DNA of 45,339 nucleotides from an uncultured Dorea sp. (lineage in GTDB: Bacteria; Bacillota_A; Clostridia; Lachnospirales; Lachnospiraceae): NCBI GenBank assembly GCA_910579015.1, contig CAJTRO010000030.1, positions 1 to 45,339 on the forward strand, read 5' to 3'. A program made the translations under genes and the position numbers. How positions within the stretch are numbered: position 1 is the first letter of the stretch; each line of letters starts with the position of its first letter. Positions 17,697-24,130 of the stretch are shown here, piece by piece. The notes below the pieces were generated by a model. The model was not told where the DNA came from and made no database searches. It saw only the letters and a list, made by a program, of their open reading frames with translations.

Positions 17697-18758
17697 CTAT
17701 AATTCAATTAATCTCTTCTCTGTTGTCGTGAAATTCTCACATCCGTCTTTGGTGATTAGGATATTATCCTCCAGATGGATCCCGCCCCATCCTGGTATAA
17801 AGATCGCAGGTTCAACTGCTATCACATTATTTTCATGAAGGATATCCTCGGACGTCGGCCTTAAGAACGGTATCTCGTGTACAAACAGCCCTACTCCGTG
17901 TCCGATTGACGGATAATAGTGGGGTTCATACTTCGTTCCCTTGATCGTTCCATAGGAAGCCGCGCATACATCCTTTGCCTTCACTCCGTCTCTCAGAACG
18001 TCGATACAGTTGTCAAGCATCTGGTTCACCGTCGCATACAATTCCTTATATTCCTGCTTCGCCTTTCCTGCCACAACCACACGTGTCATATCTGAGGTAT
18101 ATCCTCTGTACTCGATCCCGAAATCCATCAGGATCAGATCGCCGTACTCGATTGATTTCGCAGACGGCATCCCGTGTAAGAGAGAGGTCCTTGCCCCTGA
18201 GATCAGAAGGTTGAAATTCGGCTTCGTATCTCCTCCCAGTGCCACCATGTAGTAAGAAAGCTTCGACTCCAGCTCCTTCTCTGTCACGCCCACCCGGATA
18301 TCATTCAGAAGCAGGTCAAACGCCTTGCACGCAAGGTTACACGCACAGCGCAGATTATGGATCTCTTCCGGCGTCTTAATGGAGCGCATCTCTTCTAACA
18401 CATCGTCGAGCCCTTCTATCGGAATTGTGATATCCTCTTTCAGGCTGTTGAAGAGATTCAAGGAGACCACCTTCTTTTCAATCGCCATCTTCGTGATCCT
18501 TTCCTGCTTCACCAGGGCTTGTACAACCTCCGAGAGTCTTCCATATTCACGCCTGTCAACGATCTGTACTTCCGGGCATTCCTTTTCTACCTGCTCCCTG
18601 CTCTGCGGCTCTGTTATAAGAAGCATCTTGTCCGCCGTCAAAAACAGGCTTGCGTCACGTGCCGTGTACCCGGTCAGATACCTGACGTTCTCATACTTTG
18701 TAATAAAATATCCGTCTATCCCGCGTTCTGCCATTACTTTTAATATCTTTGCTTTCAT
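17697..18758 (-). CDS. M24B Xaa-Pro-type aminopeptidase / prolidase-like
   Basis: A 353-residue metallopeptidase-like protein of the pita-bread fold. All five metal ligands are present: Asp212 (MDFG), Asp223 (TSDMTR), His287 (IGHGVG), Glu316 (AVEPA) and Glu330 (IHLED); the LHG histidine (195) is also kept. The usual RIED is HLED, a small deviation. The ATG at 18758 has ACAGGAGGTAAT as ribosome site that overlaps the stop of the kinase gene, which is why it is preferred to the longer frame from 18788. It probably trims imported peptides in the cytosol before or after the sugar is phosphorylated; this role is inferred from context. Confidence 0.87.
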   Translation of the reverse strand: MKAKILKVMAERGIDGYFITKYENVRYLTGYTARDASLFLTADKMLLITEPQSREQVEKECPEVQIVDRREYGRLSEVVQALVKQERITKMAIEKKVVSLNLFNSLKEDITIPIEGLDDVLEEMRSIKTPEEIHNLRCACNLACKAFDLLLNDIRVGVTEKELESKLSYYMVALGGDTKPNFNLLISGARTSLLHGMPSAKSIEYGDLILMDFGIEYRGYTSDMTRVVVAGKAKQEYKELYATVNQMLDNCIDVLRDGVKAKDVCAASYGTIKGTKYEPHYYPSIGHGVGLFVHEIPFLRPTSEDILHENNVIAVEPAIFIPGWGGIHLEDNILITKDGCENFTTTEKRLIEL

Positions 18759-18759
18759 A

Positions 18760-19605
18760 TTACCTCCTGTATCTTTTCCCATATCCAAAGGCTCCCTTTT
18801 TCATACAGACAGATGCGGCAAAAGCAGTTCCATCTCTCAGACTTTTTTGCATGTCCGTCTGTCCTGTCTTTTTCTGCTTTAATTCCTCTATAAGAAATGC
18901 TGTAATAAAGGAATCTCCTGCTCCCATCGTATCCTCAACCTGCGCAAGAATAACAGGTTCCTGCTCATAAAAGTCTGTTCCGTCAAAGCCTGCCGCCGGT
19001 TTCGTGCCCCGTGTCGCCACGGCTTTTGACACACCCCAGTTCCTAAGCTTCTCAAGCTTCTCTTTTATCAGCTCTTGCGGATCCTCCGGGCAGGATATAA
19101 ATGCATATGTGATATTCTTACATACCTCTTTTATGTAATCCTCTTCAAAAATATCCGAGAAATCAAAGGAAACCGGTATGTTCTCCTTCCTGATCTTCCA
19201 CAGCTCCTCTTCCATAAAGGAATAATTCCCGCTGTGCACAAGATCAAACCCTCTCATATACTCCAGATCGAATCTGTCCAGTATATACTTGGTCTTTCCA
19301 CGGATACCTCCGTAATTGGTGTATTTGAAAATGCGTTCTCCATCTTCAACATCTACTTTGGTGCATCCGTTCTCTCCCTCAAGCTGCCTGCATTTTACTG
19401 TTTCAACTCCTATCTCTTTCAGAGTCTCGATCACATGTTCTCCCTCGTCGTCATTGCCGAAATAGCCCATGTATGCTGCTCTCGATACTCCGATCATCCT
19501 GGCATATACAGCAAAATTCAGACAGTTGCCGCCCGGATACATGATTCCTTCATGCTCATACTTGTCTACCACATTATCTCCAAAACCCAGCACACGAATC
19601 TCCAT
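18760..19605 (-). CDS. PfkB-family fructosamine kinase (FrlD-like)
   Basis: A 281-residue ribokinase-superfamily enzyme closely resembling fructoselysine 6-kinase. Shared with E. coli FrlD are the opening GFGDNVVDKY with YPGGNCLNFAVYA, the GYFGNDDEGE segment, SFDFSDIFEED and the catalytic anion-hole motif DTMGAGDSFITAFL. It would phosphorylate the sugar of an Amadori product at C6 and feed the SIS deglycase. It is the first gene of the operon, with ribosome site GGGAGGTGAGC and a strong promoter at 19659-19686. The stop codon overlaps the ribosome site of the next gene, indicating tight coupling. Confidence 0.87.
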   Translation of the reverse strand: MEIRVLGFGDNVVDKYEHEGIMYPGGNCLNFAVYARMIGVSRAAYMGYFGNDDEGEHVIETLKEIGVETVKCRQLEGENGCTKVDVEDGERIFKYTNYGGIRGKTKYILDRFDLEYMRGFDLVHSGNYSFMEEELWKIRKENIPVSFDFSDIFEEDYIKEVCKNITYAFISCPEDPQELIKEKLEKLRNWGVSKAVATRGTKPAAGFDGTDFYEQEPVILAQVEDTMGAGDSFITAFLIEELKQKKTGQTDMQKSLRDGTAFAASVCMKKGAFGYGKRYRR

Positions 19606-19658
19606 GCTCCGCTCACCTCCCTCGTGGCACTTATTTGTATTAGGTTGTTATATATTGT

Positions 19659-19686
19659 ATTATATCATTTATTTCCCACTTGTCAA
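19659..19686 (-). promoter_or_regulatory. Sigma-A promoter of the fructosamine operon
   Basis: TTGACA (19681-19686) and TATAAT (19659-19664) with a 16-base spacer, about 55 bases before the kinase start. The leader contains repeated TTGTAT-type words (19634-19659) where a GntR-type repressor could bind; no clean palindrome is seen. Confidence 0.85.
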
Positions 19687-19703
19687 TATTGCACATAAAA
19701 AAA

Positions 19704-19775
19704 TAAGATTTTTCATATTTTTCGTTTGTTTATACCACTTATCAGACACAAACAAAGAATGCATGAAAAATCTTA
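19704..19775 (-). terminator. Long imperfect hairpin before the fructosamine promoter
   Basis: TAAGATTTTTCAT (19704-19716) and ATGAAAAATCTTA (19763-19775) form a 13-bp outer stem, with an inner TTTGTTT/AAACAAA pairing. On the minus strand the outer stem is followed by a T run (TTTTTTTATG), so it could be the second of two tandem terminators after the lanthipeptide-associated genes, insulating the frl promoter. Confidence 0.6.
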
Positions 19776-19801
19776 CGTTTTGCAGCGGGCTTCTTGCATA
19801 C

Positions 19802-19840
19802 AAAAAAGGCGCGCCCCTGTAATATTAAGGAGCAACGCCT
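19802..19840 (-). terminator. Terminator at the end of the ABC transporter gene set
   Basis: On the minus strand AGGCG...CGCCT arms, with extra C/G pairing inside, are followed by TTTTTTG, directly after the stop of the membrane-anchored protein gene at 19843. Confidence 0.65.
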
Positions 19841-19842
19841 CT

Positions 19843-20367
19843 TTATAATTCTATTGCATTTTTTTCCGGATACAACGATAAAATCAGTTTTATGTCTTCC
19901 TTATCTTTTTCTGTTGCACTATCTATTGGAAAAGCGAGTAATACCGTTTGTGATTCACCCTTTTTAAGCGTAAAGCTTCCATTTAATCCTGGATTTAAGT
20001 ACGGAAATAAGTATGGATCGACTGATCCCCCGCTCTCAAGACCTACCTGTAAGACAAAAGATGATATATCCAATATTTGTTCTTCATTTGCAATATTCTT
20101 AACTTTCAGTTTTATTATAATTTCTTTTTCCACTAATGCATCTTCAGGTAATTCTCCATACACCTCTTCTATATTATCCGAACTGTAAAAATCTGTTTCT
20201 GTTACTTCTATTTGAAAATCATTATATTCAAATTTCTCTCCTGACTTGTACATGTGCGCCTTCGTTACATGCTGCTCAAGGTTAACATATGCTATTCTTG
20301 CTATAGATAAAATTTCCAGAATAATAACCAATAAAACAATTATTCTTCTTTTTGAAAATAATCTCAT
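19843..20367 (-). CDS. Membrane-anchored hypothetical protein (DUF5028-like?)
   Basis: A 174-residue protein with one N-terminal membrane anchor (RRIIVLLVIILEILSIARIAYV) and an extracytoplasmic beta-rich domain. Phrases such as IIIKLKVKNIANEEQILDISSF and GSFTLKKGESQTVLLAF look like the immunoglobulin-like fold of DUF4352-type proteins. From memory the pattern resembles DUF5028, but I could not check this. The start overlaps the ATPase stop by four bases (ATGA), so it is the last gene of the ABC transporter set and probably an accessory or immunity-type component acting at the outer face of the membrane. Confidence 0.65.
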   Translation of the reverse strand: MRLFSKRRIIVLLVIILEILSIARIAYVNLEQHVTKAHMYKSGEKFEYNDFQIEVTETDFYSSDNIEEVYGELPEDALVEKEIIIKLKVKNIANEEQILDISSFVLQVGLESGGSVDPYLFPYLNPGLNGSFTLKKGESQTVLLAFPIDSATEKDKEDIKLILSLYPEKNAIEL

Positions 20368-20993
20368 ACTGTAATCCTGCCCTTTGATATTCTTATTATT
20401 TCGTCTGACAGCATCATCAATTCTTCCTTATCATGACATGCTGTAATGATAATTGAGCCCTTCTGCTTCAGTTCGCTAAGAACTTTTCTTACCTTTTCTA
20501 CTCCCGTCTCATCAATCGCATTGATCGGTTCATCCAAAATAACAAGCTTTGGACTTCCCATAACAGCTGCCGCAATACCTAATTTCTGTTTCATTCCCAA
20601 GGAGTATTTTCTATAAACACGCTTGTCTTCCGCATCTAATCCAACTTTTGTCAAACATTCTTTTAATTCTTTTTCTTTTACTTTCCCCTGGATATCTGCT
20701 AAAAACTTCAAATTTTCTAATCCGGTATATCCATTTAAAAAGGATGGATTTTCCAACAGCGCTCCCACATCCCTCGGAAAGGAAATATCCTTATGCAAAC
20801 GCTCTCCATTAATATCAATCTCACCTTCGGTCAGTGTAATCAAACCGCAGATCGCACGCATAAGCATTGTCTTTCCACATCCGTTTTTCCCCTGTAAACC
20901 GTACACCTTTCCGCCTTGAAACTCAAAAGATATATCATCCAGTAACTTTTCCTGCTTTATTTTTTTCGTCACATGCCTTAATCGAATATACAT
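20364..20993 (-). CDS. ABC transporter ATP-binding protein
   Basis: A compact 209-residue ATPase with Walker A GKNGCGKTML (about 36-45), signature YSLGMKQKLGIAAAV, Walker B LVILDEPINAID and a switch histidine (ITACHDKEEL). Size and form match the LanF/BcrA-like ATPases that pair with ABC-2 type membrane proteins, often for self-protection against an antimicrobial peptide or for its export. It overlaps both neighbours by a few bases and should dimerise under the two permeases encoded just upstream. The substrate is unknown. Confidence 0.88.
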   Translation of the reverse strand: MYIRLRHVTKKIKQEKLLDDISFEFQGGKVYGLQGKNGCGKTMLMRAICGLITLTEGEIDINGERLHKDISFPRDVGALLENPSFLNGYTGLENLKFLADIQGKVKEKELKECLTKVGLDAEDKRVYRKYSLGMKQKLGIAAAVMGSPKLVILDEPINAIDETGVEKVRKVLSELKQKGSIIITACHDKEELMMLSDEIIRISKGRITV

Positions 20994-21823
20994 TTTCTAC
21001 TTCCTTTCATTATATCCTGTCTGCGAAAAATCCATATGCCTGCTATCAACGATAAAAATATTACCACTATTGATCTAATTGTCACCTGCATAATATTGAT
21101 TCCATCCACGCGGAAAATACTGCTCCTTGCAAGCATAGAAAAATTACCTATTAAAAGAGGAGTAAAATAATATGCTGATGAAATATACAAAACTGCCATA
21201 AACATATATCCTATAAAAGGTGACGTAATCAATGAGATCACAAACTGAACAGATACAGCCGTGATAGAAGAAATGATCGGTAAATAAATTACTTTTAAAG
21301 TATCTATTTGTGTGCATTCAGAAACGGGTGATAATAAATTCTGATATTCTAACGGCCTGATATCGAAACTAATCGGAATTTTGCCCACAAGACAGAATAT
21401 CATCAAAGATGTATACGCCGCTAAGTAGTACAATATTACACACAATACACTCCAAATCCATTTTGATATAAACCACTTACTTCGTGAACCACCTTTTAAC
21501 AGAACATTCGCTCCGTGATTGTTGTATATTTCTGAATAAGGATATTTTCCTGTAAAATAAAACAAAATCATATTGATCAGAAACCATGTGATTGGCAGCC
21601 GGAACTTATTATCAGAAACTTCATCTAAAGACCGCATACCTTCAAACGTATGTAAAAAATAATCCATGCTGTTTAAATCCCGGGGCAATTTCAATCCTGC
21701 GCTTTTCTCATTCGATATCTGAAATTTAAATGCAATTCCTGCCGTGAATACAATTGCTGCAACGATGAAAAGACACATTATATTTTTCCTGAATCCAATT
21801 CTCAGATCATATTTAAAATACAT
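20978..21823 (-). CDS. ABC-2 type membrane protein, second permease
   Basis: A 281-residue polytopic membrane protein from the ATG at 21823, which has GAAAGGGAAAAGG as ribosome site and overlaps the stop of the previous permease; a longer frame begins at 21859. About six hydrophobic segments are seen (near residues 17-35, 95-110, 140-160, 185-210, 220-240 and 250-270), with a large extracytoplasmic loop between the first two. No motif identifies the cargo. LanE/LanG-like immunity permeases have this size and topology, but sequence similarity is not evident by eye. Confidence 0.75.
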   Translation of the reverse strand: MYFKYDLRIGFRKNIMCLFIVAAIVFTAGIAFKFQISNEKSAGLKLPRDLNSMDYFLHTFEGMRSLDEVSDNKFRLPITWFLINMILFYFTGKYPYSEIYNNHGANVLLKGGSRSKWFISKWIWSVLCVILYYLAAYTSLMIFCLVGKIPISFDIRPLEYQNLLSPVSECTQIDTLKVIYLPIISSITAVSVQFVISLITSPFIGYMFMAVLYISSAYYFTPLLIGNFSMLARSSIFRVDGINIMQVTIRSIVVIFLSLIAGIWIFRRQDIMKGSRKCIFD

Positions 21824-22655
21824 CCTTTTCCCTTTCTTTCCGCAAAAATAGTACAGCAACCACGATTATGATCAATACCAGCTCTGATAAAATTATCAAC
21901 GGCTTCGAATTACAGGTCAATTGTGTCGGCTTCAAGAATCTAAGAGGACTGAACTCATACCTGCCTGTAAGCTCCATAATATAGTCTGTAACCAGATATA
22001 AAATCATTCCACCGGAAAACACAAACAATATATTATCTGTATAACAACTAATTCCCAGCGCAATAGTAGATATTATGCCCAAAAAAACTGCATCAATAAA
22101 AATATATATAATTGTGTAGATCAGAGGATGTGAATAATACAATTCTACCAGCATTGCAGAACTGTCAAATGGACAATATGTTGCCGTTGTCACTTCCGGA
22201 GGAAGCGCCGGAAAAAACAACGCAGAAATCCACAAGCTAAAAAACAATATAAGCAGTACAGATGTAAAACTGCTCCAAAAGACAGATATATATTTGGCCA
22301 TATAATAATCTGTTCTTTTCGCTTTTATTAATATATTTTTTATATATCCGCTTTTCTTATCGCTATAATAGCTGACTGCATGTGGCAGCGTCACCAGAAG
22401 AGGAAAAATCGTATATAATATTATTGACGGCAAGTACGCATAATCAAGACCAATAAAAGAATTATATAAAGAACGCGGATAATATAATCCCGCTTTTTCC
22501 ATACCATATTCCTGAAGCAGTTTATTAAATGTTCTTACTTCTACAAGCTGTATATATAATGACCAAACACATAATATTACCCCTATTCCAAAACATAAAT
22601 AGAATGTCTTGTTCGCAAATGCTCTCTTACATTCTACTTTTAGTAGTTTTTTCAT
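21813..22655 (-). CDS. ABC-2 type membrane protein, first permease
   Basis: A 280-residue membrane protein starting MKKLLKVECKRAFANKTFYL, an opening typical of ABC-2 permeases whose first helix follows a short basic N-terminus. A long extracytoplasmic loop (about residues 35-75) follows, then membrane segments near 80-95, 115-135, 180-200, 205-220 and 250-270. The start overlaps the stop of the lipoprotein gene by four bases. It should form a heterodimer with the second permease over the small ATPase. Confidence 0.75.
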   Translation of the reverse strand: MKKLLKVECKRAFANKTFYLCFGIGVILCVWSLYIQLVEVRTFNKLLQEYGMEKAGLYYPRSLYNSFIGLDYAYLPSIILYTIFPLLVTLPHAVSYYSDKKSGYIKNILIKAKRTDYYMAKYISVFWSSFTSVLLILFFSLWISALFFPALPPEVTTATYCPFDSSAMLVELYYSHPLIYTIIYIFIDAVFLGIISTIALGISCYTDNILFVFSGGMILYLVTDYIMELTGRYEFSPLRFLKPTQLTCNSKPLIILSELVLIIIVVAVLFLRKEREKDVF

Positions 22656-23302
22656 GATGTTTTATTCCCCTTTTTGATCGCCACTTCAATATAATTGTTT
22701 TGAGAATCTTCTGTATCAATAATTTTCGGCACCAGCAGAAACTTCTCGCTCTCCATCACTTCTTTATCTGCAAAAAAGCCTACTGTAATCTCCGTTGTTC
22801 CCTGCTGCAATTCTGCCTGTCCACCCTGATGTACATCATCGCTTATCCGTTGCCCATCATGATAAAAACATCCTGCATCGTGATATTCACCATTATTGAC
22901 AGCCCGGAGAACAAAAGATGCTGTATTTACGTTCAGGTTCTTTTCCGTATCAATATTCAATTTTATACCGACAAATGAATAACCATCTAACAAATTCCCT
23001 TCGTCATCTATAAAAGCCCCAACAACATTTGTCAGTAAATCCAAAGATGCTTTTGTGATTTTCTCAGTTTCTACATATGAATCTTCAACACTTACCTCAA
23101 TATAATCTATAAGCTCTCCATTTTCATTCACATTTGACGCTACTGAGACAGACGAAGTTTCCTCCACCACTTGTTCTTCCATCTGACTAATTTCTTGTTC
23201 CACATCTACCGTCATTTCTTCTTTGTCCTCTTTCAACTGATTACATGCACACAAGCCTGTAATTGAAATCAGTACCAACAGCCCACATACTATTCTTCTC
23301 AT
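22652..23302 (-). CDS. Lipoprotein of unknown function (DUF5027-like?)
   Basis: About 216 residues from the ATG at 23302, chosen because it follows AGGAGGGATTGAC and opens a signal peptide MRRIVCGLLVLISITG with lipobox LCAC; the frame is open 42 bases further up. The mature part starts with a long acidic linker (residues about 22-55) and ends in a beta-rich domain (SFVGIKLNIDTEK, GTTEITVGFFAD). It resembles lipoproteins called DUF5027 as I remember them; unverified. Its coupling to the ABC genes suggests it binds the cargo or protects the cell, like LanI-type immunity lipoproteins, but that is inference. Confidence 0.65.
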   Translation of the reverse strand: MRRIVCGLLVLISITGLCACNQLKEDKEEMTVDVEQEISQMEEQVVEETSSVSVASNVNENGELIDYIEVSVEDSYVETEKITKASLDLLTNVVGAFIDDEGNLLDGYSFVGIKLNIDTEKNLNVNTASFVLRAVNNGEYHDAGCFYHDGQRISDDVHQGGQAELQQGTTEITVGFFADKEVMESEKFLLVPKIIDTEDSQNNYIEVAIKKGNKTS

Positions 23303-23385
23303 GTCAATCCCTCCTAATATTACCAGGGGCGTCACGTTAATCAATACTCTGATGTGTTTTCGTAATTACGGCGCCCCTTGAATGC

Positions 23386-23808
23386 TTAAATGCTATCCGG
23401 ACTCCACCAACCAATGAGTATCACATTTGATGAACCCGAGTGCGAAAATCCAAGTCTTGCATACCTATAGTTTCTTTCTTTTACCAGATTAGGCAGATAG
23501 GTATACTTATCAGAAACGCCAACCACCTTAGGCGTACCGTAAGTACAATTGTATGCTGTTCCTGTGTCCAAGCTCGATCCATAAACACGGACAGTTACAG
23601 GAGTTACCGCCTGCGTCAATTTTACTGTCGCTGATGTTGCATCCAATTTTTCTCTTGGTGATATGTATTTTGTTGTACTCGGAACTGCGAAACATGTAAA
23701 AAGGGCATCTGTATAATTTCCTTTTGCAAACACATCTGATCCACTCATTGACAAGAGCATTCCTCCAGCCATCATCATTGCAACTACCTTTTTAACAATT
23801 TTTTTCAT
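23386..23808 (-). CDS. Secreted small protein with Sec signal (DUF2712-like?)
   Basis: A 140-residue protein with a clear signal peptide (MKKIVKKVVAMMMAGGMLLS...DVFA, cleavage after VFA-K) and a mature domain of about 112 residues that is rich in Tyr, Thr and Ser and has two cysteines (FTCFAV, YNCTYG). Its ending YARLGFSHSGSSNVILIGWWSPDSI recalls exported Bacillus/Clostridium proteins of DUF2712, a resemblance I cannot test. Such proteins are found beside ABC transporters, much like lactococcin 972-type bacteriocins. It has a strong AGGAGGAAATTAGC site and is the first gene after the internal promoter. It could be the exported effector or a partner of the modified peptide. Confidence 0.6.
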   Translation of the reverse strand: MKKIVKKVVAMMMAGGMLLSMSGSDVFAKGNYTDALFTCFAVPSTTKYISPREKLDATSATVKLTQAVTPVTVRVYGSSLDTGTAYNCTYGTPKVVGVSDKYTYLPNLVKERNYRYARLGFSHSGSSNVILIGWWSPDSI

Positions 23809-23863
23809 TGCTAATTTCCTCCTAACATTTGTACTTATTCAATCTTTATTTTTATTTATATAA

Positions 23864-23896
23864 TTATGAACTGATTAGTTTCAAGTGTAATTTCAT
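23864..23896 (-). other. Ten-codon leader ORF before the secreted protein gene
   Basis: ATG followed by nine codons (MKLHLKLISS) and a stop, preceded by the very strong site GGGGGAGGAGGAAAGA. It lies between the promoter at 23941 and the secreted-protein start at 23808. It may be a translated leader or an accident of a purine-rich leader. Confidence 0.3.
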
Positions 23897-23940
23897 TCTT
23901 TCCTCCTCCCCCTTATCCGTTTTGAAACTCTAACCATTCC

Positions 23941-24024
23941 ATTATATACTATTGACAGCAAAACTTGGACGACCATACTGATGCTTACATACTGTATTAT
24001 ACCGCATTTAAATCATGATAACTG
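23941..24024 (-). promoter_or_regulatory. Internal promoter region of the secreted-protein/ABC gene set
   Basis: Two -10 boxes are visible on the minus strand: TATAAT at 23996-24001, with a poor -35 (CAGTTA, 24019-24024, 17-base spacer), and TATAAT at 23941-23946, with no usable -35. Two direct CATACTG words (plus 23974-23980 and 23988-23994) stand just upstream of the second box, where an activator such as the LytTR regulator could bind. The rest of the 322-base gap between lanM and the secreted-protein gene is AT-rich and shows only the leader ORF. Confidence 0.5.
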
Positions 24025-24130
24025 AAAACGGCTTATTCTGTTAATTTTTGACCTCTATTTTTTTGACAGGTCTTTTCCATTAGGACAGTTTCATATCTCC
24101 AATCAATCCCTCTCCTCTGATTTTCGCATA

